A stretch of DNA of 64,000 bases from Cruorifilaria tuberocauda (taxonomy: Eukaryota; Nematoda; Chromadorea; Rhabditida; Onchocercidae). The stretch is taken from assembly GCA_013365365.1 (NCBI GenBank), contig JABVXU010000082.1, positions 105,536 through 169,535 on the forward strand, written 5' to 3'. The notes beneath the pieces were generated by a model, which was given only the letters and a program-made list of their open reading frames with translations, was not told the origin of the DNA and ran no database searches. A program made the translations under genes and the position numbers. Shown here in pieces: positions 33,906-45,400 of this stretch. Every line of letters starts with the position of its first letter. Position 1 is the first letter of the stretch.

Positions 33906-35227
33906 TGCAGCTTAATGTCTAAAAAACACGTTACCTTTGTCTATTTCGTTTCCTCACAATATTTATCATTACTTCCATCTTGAATCCGCACAATTCGTCG
34001 GCTCTACAAAACTAAAAGCAAATTCAAGAAATGTAAAAAATAACTAAAACTTATGAATGTACTACGCTAAGAAATTGCTCGGTTCAGTTTATCAAACACC
34101 ATGAAACGACTGGGACAACATATTAAGGATAATTCCTTTAGGTATATATAAGGTACGGTTTCTTTTTGGCACAGCTTTTTCCCGAAATTAACTGCGTGAT
34201 CGATCTTATGGAATTGTGAACATCAGCTACAAAAGAATGCAATTTTACCGAACTACATGCACTTACCATTAGCTTTTTTGCAAAACAGTTGACTTCACAA
34301 CAGCCGTAAGTGACCAATAGACTGTGCTTAGATTTGCGTAAACGTGGCAAGCTTAACGATTCCTTGAAACAACGGAATTTGTGTCAACAGACTCGTCTCG
34401 AAACACTTTTACTTTTTTAAGGCCTAAATTATTTAAGCTGCAGCTCTAAAGGTTGTATTATATCTGACAATTATTAATGGACGCGAATTTTCTTCCCGGT
34501 CTTCATTCAAAATTCGTGGTAAACATAAAACAGAGACCCTATGAAAATTATTGATCTGAGAAGCAAACGCTATTCAGAAAGTTGAAAACGAGGATGAAAA
34601 AAACCGCTTTATTAAAATGGATTAAACAGTGGTAGAAAAATCTTTCGTGAATTACTGAAAACACAATTCCGGACAAAAAAAATTATATCATAGAGAGAAA
34701 TAGCAGAGAAACGATACAATAAAAAGCACAATTCAGAATTCAGAGTTTTTCGAAAAATTGGCAATAAGTGACAAATCGGTATTATGATTAAAAACCCGGA
34801 TAATTAAAAAAAATAAATCTGAATAAACTGACAAAATAGCAACCTTATATGGATATGTCTGTTGAGGTTAATGTTCAGCTGCACACATCTGTTATGTCAT
34901 TTTTTTAGATGACAACTTTCACTTTTTTGGATTTTGGGTTGATATGTCTGGTATTCTTTAACTTTGCTTAAAAGTGTGCTTATCATAGGTTATTGAAAGA
35001 ATAGACTGTAGCAGCGAAATCAGCTGATGGTTCATATATTTCCGTCCTCCATAAGGTTCAAGTATATCTCTTTTCATCTCGCATAAAAGTGACAGGAACA
35101 AAAAACTCAGCAAGACTTATTTTGTAATCACGGAAAAATTCGTAAAAAGAAAAAGAAAACATTCAAACGGAGCATGACCATTTAGATGGCCAATTACTAC
35201 AGTCTGTTCCTTTCCACCGTATGATCT

Positions 35228-36142
35228 TCACGGTTTCATCATCAGTAAGTCCTTCAAAGCCTTATTTTCTCGAGCTAGCTCCAAGTATTTTTTCCTCAGC
35301 TCATAATTTTCTTTCTTCAAATTCAGCTTCTCAACGGCCGACTCCAGTTCCTTCTTCTCCAAAGCCAAATTATCCAAATAAGCTTTATGCAGCTAAAAAT
35401 AAATAGCAAGAAAAAAAAATCCAAATATTATTCATTAACAATAATCAGGTTTTAAATTTCCAGCTTTTTTATTATAATTTCTGAAAACGACCTAATTTTA
35501 GATCACTTTAAACAGGAAGAAAATACCTTGCGCAGAACGTCACGGTAATTTGCCAATTTTTTCGCGCTGTCCGAAGCGTTTTCCGAAGAGTCATCGAAAT
35601 GAAGTAGCGACACAATGTCCGCCATCTCCGACGGTTGACGACACTCAGGACAAGAAGTCCAACCCTAAATAAAAAAAATTGGAAACAGCATGCTAAAATG
35701 AATGAGAAGTCCAGGAAGATCAGCTATGCAAAATTCAGTATTTCTTTTCCTAACAAGAGACTCCTGGCCTATTCTAACCAAATTATTCTCCCTTCATCTC
35801 TTATTTTACATAAAATATGTTAAAAAATGCCGAAATTCCAAAGAAAAATACAAAACTCACACATACGAAGAAGTACATGATGCACATGAAGTGAAACAGG
35901 TGTCCACAACGAAGTGCTGAAATATCATCCGAAGAAACACTTTCCTTACAAATCGCGCAACTTACGAAAAATCTGCAATACAGTGGTGTTATTAGCTTTT
36001 AATTTTCAATCTAAGATTTACAGCCTAAATATTGCAAAACTTAAAATGCTTGCACAACCTTGGTCGTAAATAGAGAATACCTTTTTACATCAGAACAACC
36101 CGGTGTGTCCGATGAGTCGGAGTTAGCAGATACGCCTCCCAT
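35228..36142 (-). CDS. Short RING-finger/coiled-coil protein, TRAIP-like E3 ubiquitin ligase
   Basis: Four exons (36142-36081, 35972-35867, 35664-35527, 35392-35228) give 156 aa in phase. After an acidic Ser-rich start comes a RING: CAIC, then CGHLFHFMC, then CPEC just after the exon 2-3 junction. This C-x2-C, C-x-H-x2-H-x2-C, C-x2-C order is that of RING-H2 fingers that recruit E2 enzymes. It is followed by a Leu/Glu/Lys coiled coil (for example ALEKKELESAVEKLNLKKEN). RING plus coiled coil is the TRAIP arrangement, but human TRAIP is much longer, so this protein lacks the distal region or is a related short ligase. The predicted activity is ubiquitin transfer; substrates are unknown. A TTTCAG about 30 bases upstream of the ATG may be a leader acceptor. 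Confidence 0.78.
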
Positions 36143-36599
36143 GATGAACAGCTAGTTGGTAAACTAAATTTACTGAAATGGAAATAATTATTAAGTGCAG
36201 TTAAGAACAAAATAAGATTAAACTGACCGTAAGAGAAGAGAACCTCCGGATCCAACTACCAAAATATCATCCATCGCTCTTATAACTAGAAACTTGCAAA
36301 TCTTTAAATCTAACGCTACAGACGGACACAACCCACAAAATTTATTCTTCTTTTTCGACTGTTTGCGCCAAATTTTCACCTCCCTGAATTTCCTGGAATG
36401 GCAATAACAAGGCCACAATATCATGATGAACTAATTGCACTCCTTTTCCAAAATAAGCCACAATTAATCCCTTACCTAACAGTATTAAATTTATGGTTTT
36501 TAACAAACTCTTTCCTCTCTTCCTCTCCTATTCTTCACTACCTTTCAAGTAATTCTGCAAAAATCAACCAACCGGCTATTTGAAAATAAAGGTAACTGA

Positions 36600-36800
36600 A
36601 TAAATTTCCGAAAACTTCAAAGTTAAAAAAAATACTGGCAACAATCTCTCATTAAGATCAACCGGCTGGACATTCATGTTAACGACAGTCAGAATCGCGT
36701 TTTTCAATCCGAATACCGGTTTAACAAGTTGATTGAAGCGATAAGCTTTCAGTAAATTCGCTACCGCTTTATCCAAAAGACTAAAAAGTGTAAGCACTTA
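36600..36800 (-). pseudogene. Possible fragment of a Cys-loop ligand-gated channel N-terminus
   Basis: On the minus strand, after CTTTTTAG, an open segment reads LLDKAVANLLKAYRFNQLVK followed by PVFGLKNAILTVVNMNVQPV and DLNERLLP, then meets a possible donor GTATTT. The order of LL-x-x-Y, LVKPV, a beta-rich strand and a D-x-NE motif resembles the first beta strands of acetylcholine-receptor-type subunits. No exon for the Cys loop or membrane helices was found before the RING gene starts at 36142. A relic is therefore inferred, with low confidence. Confidence 0.25.
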
Positions 36801-36869
36801 TTCGTGTGCTTTGGCCCCCTTCTAGAGGATGGTTACTATTATCTTGTCAGGAAAGCTAAATCCGGTCCA

Positions 36870-37270
36870 AAACACTGAACTGGGCAGACAATTTCCGGCA
36901 GTATTGGATATCATCCTGAGGAGTAAACCATGCCCAGTATGCTGAACAGGATGGCCATTTTCCGACATCTTGACACTGTTCCAATCAGCATATAGAACCG
37001 GAGTCCGTTTCCGGAAATATTATCACTATGTTATCTGCAAAGCCAACGTATTCCCATTGCAGTACGTTGAGTCGGATAGCTATTTTCGAACATGTTGGCA
37101 TTATCCTGTTTGAAAAGTCGATGTGCTGAGTACACCGAGCCGGAGCTCTAATCAGCACTATCCTGTCTATGAAGACAACGTATTCCCATTCCAGTATATT
37201 AAACTGGATATCACTTTCTAGCACTTTCCTGTTTAACCATGCCGAATCTGTTGAATCGGTAAGCAACTCC
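36870..37270. repeat. Degenerate tandem repeat, unit about 65 bp
   Basis: Recurrent elements such as AACGTATTCCCATT (37045 and 37176, 131 bases or two units apart), a GTTGAATCGGA-like element and a CACTATCCTGTTT-like element recur about every 65 bases in diverged form, perhaps six units. The segment is GC-richer than its surroundings. It looks like an old minisatellite; periodicity was judged by eye. Confidence 0.5.
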
Positions 37271-37474
37271 CGCAGAGTGCGCACACGTCCACTTAAAAGT
37301 CATCAGCCTAAAAATGGAGATGTAATGACGAGTCACTGCTCTGCAGACAATCAATATTCACAATGCTCCACGTCGGTCCTTTCTAGGCTGGCAGTTCCCA
37401 CGCTCTCCCTTTCGTCACGTATACTCAACGTTCACTCAAATACAATTAGTCCTAACACGAAAGTACGATTACTG

Positions 37475-37687
37475 TCAGTTGTTCACTGTGGGTGAGGTGC
37501 TTCGTCTTTTTACCTCTTGGTTTTTGTTTGAGGGACGGTGGTTGGTAGTTTCTGTCTCGTTGGGGAATCCGGATGAGTTTTTGGAGTATTTCATCCCATC
37601 CGGAGACGACAAAATAGTAGGACGTAAGAAATCTAAGAGAAGAAGATGAATAATCAAAAAAAGTTTACTCATGCGAAATGTTGTCAT
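37475..37687 (-). CDS. Possible secreted-peptide exon, doubtful
   Basis: A minus-strand frame starts with a signal-peptide-like sequence (MSKLFLIIHLLLLDFLRP) followed by a polar, Asn/Thr/Pro-rich stretch. A possible donor GTAAAA follows NKNQE. It lies upstream, on the same strand, of the possible channel fragment at 36600-36800, so it might be a remnant first exon of that gene; the obvious exon phases do not match directly. It could also be a chance frame. Confidence 0.2.
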   Translation of the reverse strand: MTTFRMSKLFLIIHLLLLDFLRPTILSSPDGMKYSKNSSGFPNETETTNHRPSNKNQEVKRRSTSPTVNN

Positions 37688-38215
37688 ATTAAGTTAAGTT
37701 AGAATTTCTGCTATATGATGGTTTTAGCTTTTCTTTTTTTTTAAATTTTTTTTGGGAAATCAATTTCGAAATGTAGATACTTATTTGGATATTCTTCTTC
37801 TATCCTTCCAAAATGTAAAGATACACTGAGATTTTAATGTTCTCGGCATCAGTTAGTATATGTGCTTTCATGCTAACCAGTAATATTCTTTCATTGTTAG
37901 GCGTGTTGGGGTAGGCTGCAGGTTTCTTTGATTTTCCTCCTAATCATCACTAGGGATCCAGCAATAGTAAGACGTGAAGGCAGATTTTAATTAAAAATTC
38001 TTAGTGTATAGGTTGTGAGGTTTAAGAATCCTGAAAGTTTCTGAGGATTGCTGTAGCTGGCTTAACATAACTGTAGCTATTTTGGGGTGGAATTCCCATG
38101 CTGTTATCGAACAGATTGTGTTCTGTACGGCTCAAATTTCAGGTCACAATATTTTGCTTATGTTATTCTTCATGTGTATGAACTTTTTTGGCAGTAGTAT
38201 TTGTTTCTTACAGAA

Positions 38216-39458
38216 ATGCATGGACTATTGTCAGTTAGCGTGCGCCCAATACATATTCAAAGAATAATCACTCTGAAAGCATTTCGTTATTTTTCCAAAA
38301 CTACCGCACCAGTACTATGTAAAACTGAAATCGGCATGGATGTGGAGAGTTTGGTTAAGAAAGCGAAAAGAGTAGATCCGTTTTCTTCTTCGCATAATGA
38401 TCCAACCATAAAGTTCGTTTCCTTTAAAGAATTTGTTAATTTGAAGAAGACAGTTTTCGAAGTTTTGGTTTTATTTTAGTTCTTTTCAGCTTCCTGCATC
38501 ATATGGGCTTTCATGGGTTTGAATTGTACCCTATTCAACTTCAAGTTTTCGCATGGGCTATTATACTTTCACTTATAACCTATTATGGTTTTGCAAAAAT
38601 TGAAGTCGTTGTTGATCGAAGTAAGTCATCATTTTTTTTTTTGTTTGCAGGGAGTACGTCATAATCACAACAAATCTGTTTTAGTCATTTACTCTAAGTT
38701 TTTGAATGCGAGGATACCAAACTTTAGAATGAGTTATAACAAACAGATGTTAAACGGTTTCGAAATGATTCGAAACAGTAACGTGTTAATCGACTACTGT
38801 TACGATAAGGATTTCTATATTAACAGCAGCTATATGCAATTTACTTGTTTGTTTAGTTTAAGTATTCCTTTTTTTTCAGCGTTCCACTTTATTTTGAAAT
38901 GGGGCAATTTTTAAGCTTTAGAAAAAAGAAGGAAGTTTTAACTGCGATTAAAACAAATTTTTCATTCATAGATTGATATTTAAGTTGTAGAAAAAGTAGA
39001 AGTCGATATTTCTATTAAGGCTCAAGAATTTAAAGAAGGCATTTTGTTGCTCTTGCTGCTTAGTATGTTTAAACTGTGATCTATCAAGGATTAGCTATTA
39101 TTTTCGTCACATGATAATAATTCTCAATTTTAAGGCTACAAGAATGAGCCATTCACTTGGGCTATAATGAAAGGTTGTAATCGTGATTACGTTGCTTTTT
39201 GGTAAGAGTTTCAGAATAAATTAGTCGTTCATTTTACTTTTAAAGATTTATTACAATTCATTGAATTGGGGACTTTGCTTTATCTAGTGGGTAAGCTGTG
39301 GCAAATTTGATAAAGTAATGGCATTTCTTTGTTAATTATTTTAATGAAATATTGTTTGCAGTTTCGAACCGAAACCACCAATACCTCGTCTGGATCTGTT
39401 GGAAACGCTGCATGAAGAGATGATTGAGGAGGCAAGAAGACGTGGTACTCGTAAGTAA
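38216..39458 (+). CDS. Small single-pass membrane protein, possibly mitochondrial, family unknown
   Basis: Four exons fit in phase: 38216-38412 (or ending at 38379), 38490-38620, 39135-39201, 39362-39458, about 163 aa. The first ATG lies two bases after TTGTTTCTTACAG, a strong leader or intron acceptor. The N-terminus is rich in Arg, Ser and hydrophobic residues with few acids (RPIHIQRIITLKAFRYFSK), like a mitochondrial presequence. One membrane span (LQVFAWAIILSLITYYGFA) follows HHMGFHGFELYP. The C-terminus carries YKNEPFTWAIMKGCNRDYVA and a charged helix (LLETLHEEMIEEARRRG). I do not recognise the family; size and layout resemble accessory subunits or assembly factors of the respiratory chain. 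The choice of first donor is uncertain, and GTAAGT overlapping the stop leaves room for a further exon. Confidence 0.68.
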
Positions 39459-42400
39459 GTTTAGAAACAACCGCGTTAGTTGCTAACATGCATAGAATCC
39501 CGCAATCTTACTATTAATTTCATCCAGTTTCGTGTATTATTCCTCGTAATCTTGTTATTGTGGATTTTAGAAGTCCATACGTTCCGAAAAGGTTTTAGAT
39601 GAGAGTTTTTTAAATATGCTTAAGCAGATATTTCAAACAGATGTAGCACATGGTTTTTTGCGTTGTAAAATACTGTTTAGGGTGATCGGGTCTCTTTATT
39701 TTCCGCAATGGAAAAGTTACTTTTGCCTTAATTTGTTTTGAAATGACTTTCTTTAGCTTGTCATCGTTATGGAAATGAAAAGGAATGTATGTTCATATTC
39801 TCATTCTCTTTACTTTTTTTGCAGTAAATTATTGTAAATTTTCCTCTTCCATTTTATCATTTGAACTATATGGTCTAAATAAATTCTTCGGTCACAACAT
39901 CTCATCACTATAGTGGTGTGTGCAGAAATATTTCGAACACTTTGAATTTATAAAAAAGTATTATTTTTATTGACGAAATGAAAAAATATTTGAGGGGATA
40001 AATATAACATATTTATATGATGTACTTTCTTTTCTAAAGTAATTGAAAACTTTGGAGATTAAAGACTTCATTTTCATAAAGAATCTGTTTTTTGGTTTTA
40101 TATATTATGATTATTTCTTGTTTTTTCTTCTCGCTTAGCGAAAATATCATTTCTTGACATCATTCTCTGCTTCATATTTATTATACATCATATAAATATG
40201 TTATGGTCATAAACTGTGCCTGTTTCCAGCTAAACAGTGGTAAAAAGAAGTATGAGTCTCAGAATTTTTCGAGATGAAATCCTGCGATTGCAGCGATTAT
40301 GTCTTTTTTTTTCCAGAGTACATATCGTCTCAAGTCGTTGTATTAGTGGGTTTTCGATGTTAGATTTGTTTTTAGATTTTATTATATTTTATATATAGTG
40401 TGTAAATAAAAATGTCAAAAATTTTGGATACAATGGACATAAAGATAAAAGGAGAGAAAAGACTTCGGCTTTGTTAATGTAATTTTAGAGGTCTTTTGCC
40501 TGATTTATGTCTGTTTCCAGGATGGAAGTCATTTACCTTCCATGATAATGCAGAAGAAGAATCAAAAAAAAAGACGAACTGCTCAGAATTCTTCATTGAT
40601 ATAAATTGATAATTTTAATATAAGCTATCGGATAACAGTGGAATCTTACGTTAATGATGCGAATTAATTTTCATTTTAGAATGTTGTGCTATACGTCACC
40701 TATGATTGCAAGGCTGACATTCAACTATTGTATAATTATCAGATCAAGCTTGAATTTTTTCTCTACTCGAATCGCATCAATTGTTGAGTGATCGCATAAA
40801 TTTTCATAAGAAAATGTTGAAAAAAGTCTGCTAAAAGATTCGACTACCAAATATGGCAATTCCGCTCAGGAAGAAAATCTCAGCATGGGTGGAAATTAAT
40901 TTGCAATGAAATGTAGAATTGTGCGTGCTTTTCATTTAGGAAGAGAGGAAAGCAACTTATATTGAGCATATTTTCCATGACTCAGAATGTAAGGATAATG
41001 AATGGATATCACGCTATGTTGTTCGCAGCAGTTCTGCTAAACGTATACGCAATTATTCACATATAAATATCGTTTTAAGAATTATCTAATCAATTTTAGG
41101 AATTAAATTATGGGATGGTCTTTTCATGGTGTTTATCTGTATTTTAAATAAATATATTTTGATTGGATGATAGATCTCTATTTAAGCACGATCGAAATTC
41201 ACTAGTTCCTTGTTAGTTAATCACAAATAATGAGATGCGACCTGCAAGAATCAGATTAGAAGTTTAATTATTTCCAAACATCAGGAAAAGGTTTTTTGAA
41301 TTCCATTTTACTGTCGACAGATTGTATTACCTTTTTAATCTTCGGAATTTCGTGTATGTAAATAAAAAACTTTACAGACTTTGTCGTTTAATTTTCACTT
41401 ATAGTAACAATTTACTAGTAATAGCAAGGTGATATGTTTATCTCTAAAATTAAAGTTTTGGAATTTTGGTTTACTGAAGTTTCAATATAGCCAAATGAAG
41501 CTATTAGTTATGAGCCACAAATTGATTGTAACTGATATACCAATTGATAGTATAGAATGTATGATATCTTACAATCAATCAAATTTGTTTCGCAAAATTT
41601 CATCTTTAACGCGTGATCTCGTAATAAATCAACACCATATTTGAAACTCGTTCAAATTTTATTGAACCTGTCAGTCAAAATCATGTTTTCTCATATTTGT
41701 CCGTGCATTATTTGCTTGGCTCATTTATAGCAAGTAATCGAAATGAAAGATGCATAATGAAAGGTATGGACAAATGTGATATAAAAAACTGTAGAAGATT
41801 AGTAAAGAAAATTGAATTACAGTTATAGTTTTCAAGTAGTAAATGTAATTTTGCAGTTAATCGAACCATCACAATTCAGAAATTTCACTTTAACAGTGAT
41901 TTCTTTTACGTGGGAAGGTAAGGATAGGGAAGAAAAGGATATGGGTAGGAAGTGGAAAAGTTGATTTTATTTATCACCAATAAAAGTTTTATCAAATAAA
42001 AATGAGAAAGAGAAAGTAAAAGAGGGAATGATAAAGGGAAAGATATTCGAATGAATGAAATCGATCAGATTTTTGGAATAAAATGTTGAGTAAACTGAGA
42101 AAATTTTGGAAATATTGTATTTACGAGAGTGTTTGTTTGCTTATTTGCAAGGAGCAAATGATTGACGGAGGATATTGGGAATAAAGTGGAAAACAAATTC
42201 TTATTACATCACTATATATTAATGGCAAATATTTTCCTTGCATAGCACAGAATGTAATTTGTATTCATAAATCGAAAGGCTTATCATAGAGCGCTTATAA
42301 CTGTTACTTCTGTAATTTTGTTAACTAAAAAAAAATGAAGGACAGGTATTTCTGAGTTCATATTTAAATCATAGAAACGAAGTTGAACTATAATACTGAT

Positions 42401-45400
42401 AGAATTAGTTATTGTTTCACTAGTTAAGCATCAAATTATAGAATATGAGATTTACATATTATTACAAATGATGAATAGCAGTGGAAAGTTTTGATGAGCA
42501 ATAATGGCAATTGTTAGTTGAACTTTGTTTCAAACGAATTCTTCAATGCGTCTGATATTTTGCTTTCATTTTACTTATCGTTCATTTGTTGTTTGCCTGT
42601 CAAAAGTAACCTTATCGCTAAATCTTTATTCACTTCTTCTATTGTTCTACAATTTTGTTCCCTTGTTTTTCCCGTTTTTTTTTCTTTTTTGAAAAAAAAT
42701 CTTTTAAAAATTTTTTTTTAGCCAAATTTCCTAGTCATTTGGTTTTTTTTATAAGGAATATTATAATGTTCTCATAATTTAACTTTCTGCTACTACTTGC
42801 TATTAGGAAATGTGTATCTCTTTTGTTTATTCAGACTTAATATCAATTGGGTTCCATTTTTTTATTTAGAACGGGAAAAATTTTATTATTGTTCTTTTGT
42901 CTTTATTTCATCTCATCCTATCCTCTTACCTTTCCTTTTCTTTAATTTGTCACTATTGTATGAGTTCCTGTTTACGTGTTTTAAATCCTTAAAAAAAATT
43001 TTTCCTCTCGAAAAAAATTAACTGAGATAGACTGCTGCAAAGGATGTAAATTAATTTAAATACTATTAATTATTTTGTCAGTTGATATTTTTTGTCAGTT
43101 TTATGGTGAAAGATGGTAAATTTCATAATTTTCATTCAGGTGCAATATTTTATGGCTCAGAACGAAATTCACTTATTTTTTGTAAAACATGCATCAAAAA
43201 CTAAGAAACTTCGTTAAAATGGATAGCACAGTCAGAATGTCTAAGTTTTAAAATCGAAATGTTTGTTTGATTCAACTGAATCATTGATTGTTAATTGGTT
43301 GATTACCTGATGGATTTATTAGTGGAAGAATTAATTTAAAGATCTTCTGTGGAGACTTCATTTCAAAAAAGTGATTAAAAAGAATAATTGAAATTAGTAG
43401 GCAAAAAAAATTGAATAGAGGAACAGAAAAAAAGCAACAAATCATTACACTTAATTTTGAAATACTTATTTCCTGCATGCATCCACTCAAAAACTTTATC
43501 ACGTCTGAAACAATAGTTAAAAAAGGACCAGAATTACTAGAAAGTATCTTTTATGGCTTTCTGTTTGAAATTAAAGAAATAAATGAGAGATAAATTTGAA
43601 AATTTTAATAGGACTTTGATTAGAAAAACCGTCTAAATTATCCATTAATCTGGATCGTACATTTTATCCTAATGATAGTCCATAAATGACCTCAAGAAAA
43701 AATTCCGTGATATCGGTTATGAAACTTTTTCGCCGGATGTTATCGTCGGATCAGATTAAATTGTTGTGTCTTGATTGATATCATTTTCATAGTGAAAATA
43801 AAATTTTTGGATTATTTGAATTTTCAATACTGCACTTAAATATTTGTTTCCATATTATGATAACATCGGGTTGAATTTCTCAAATGACTTATCGTTATAG
43901 CTATATAAAATTAAAATGAAACACTTGAGCAAGATTTTAAAGCCTTACACATATAATTCGGATTTCATCTTTAAATCTTAAATATCATTATGTTTTATTG
44001 TTCCATTAAGAATAATAATAACATGCCAACGGATTTATGTAAAGAAAAAAAAACATAAAAATTGATTTATGGTATCATACTAAGTAAACAAATGTTATTT
44101 TATTGAATATATCGCGAAGAAAAGAACGCTTCCCATCGTATGTAATATGAAAAATATATAATAAAAATTTTACCGTTCATTCTGATGTACTTGAAATAAT
44201 TTCTATTTGAACTATATTGATGTGTCGACGATGCTATCTGGAAAGAAAAATATTGGTAAATATAAGCAGATATGGAAGACGGCAACAATAAAAACATTCG
44301 AAACTAAGCATTGTTGGAAAAGTTTATCGCCAGGATAGTCGAAATTAAGAGTCTGCAAAAGAAACTTTATAGTTAGTGTTTAATCAATTTATTCGTTTTT
44401 TTGCTAAAAATTCTGTAAAAATGTCTGTTTCCGAGACATGAAATCATTTATTCGCTGCTGATAGAACTAAAAAGAAGATTGTCCTGTTTTGATAAATATA
44501 TAACTACTAATCTAATTGTTATTAATCGAGAGGAGAATAAAATGAATTCCCGATAAAATGATAAACAATATGATTTTACTGATCATTTATCAAAGATTTA
44601 ATAAGTGGTAACTTGGAAACTTGGTAAACTTAGTAAAAAGTTTACATGTAAGAAGAGTGTAAATCTGATGAAGGGAAATTTAATGAAAGTTGTTGAAAAC
44701 ATCACTTCATTACTCCGCTAACACAAGGAAATATAGGGTTCATTTTATATGAGAGTGTGTGAATGATTAAAGTGAGTGTAATCAATTAAAGTAAGTGTGC
44801 GGAATTGATGATGTAGAAAAGCCTAATGAAGATGGTTGAGAAGAATTAGAAGCTGTAAACTTTGAAGTAAAAGTTTCTAACTTGTTACTTGGCTATATTC
44901 ATACATCATATTATCATTGCAAATATCAGTGAGTAATACGAAATATGTGTTATATATTGTACTACATAATAGATATTAAAATTACTCAGTGATACATTTC
45001 AACATAACAGAATGATGATTAGTTTTTGATGACTATAAAAGATTGCTCTTACTGTATTTTATTGTTTTTCTTTCTGCTCAATTGATCATTTCAGCTTGAT
45101 TCAATTTATATTAGTTACAAGAGTTAATTTATACATCGGTCATACTGATTTCTCTTATCTCTTTAAGATTTTATCTCTTGAGTTCAAATATTCAAATCAA
45201 AAATAGTTTGTATTTGCGAATTCCCACAGCTATTTGCATGAAAAAACAAAAGGAGTATTTGGTTTAGAAATGACTTGGCTAATATGAATTGAAAAAGTTT
45301 CTCTTCACTTTCCACTATTCCACGAAAATTTCTTATCGATTTACCGGATTCATATGTCTTATTTTATGAAACGGTTCATCAATCGTTTTCCTCCGTAACC

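Larger units (their letters stand above)
29941..35227. other. Intergenic region between the transporter and the RING gene
   Basis: About 5.3 kb, mostly AT-rich and non-coding. It contains the long palindrome at 30065-30222, a TG microsatellite at 31711-31772, AT repeats near 32134-32150 and a doubtful small gene at 33567-33905. An open frame at 30728-30982 has hydrophobic stretches (FIVSPVLSVLNPIDCYF), but no splice context or family match was clear. Confidence 0.5.

Noticed and set aside
38453..38489. Frameshift in the small membrane protein gene
   Set aside because: Using the latest GT as donor breaks the frame, but an earlier donor (38413 or 38380) joins exon 2 in phase, so no frameshift is needed.
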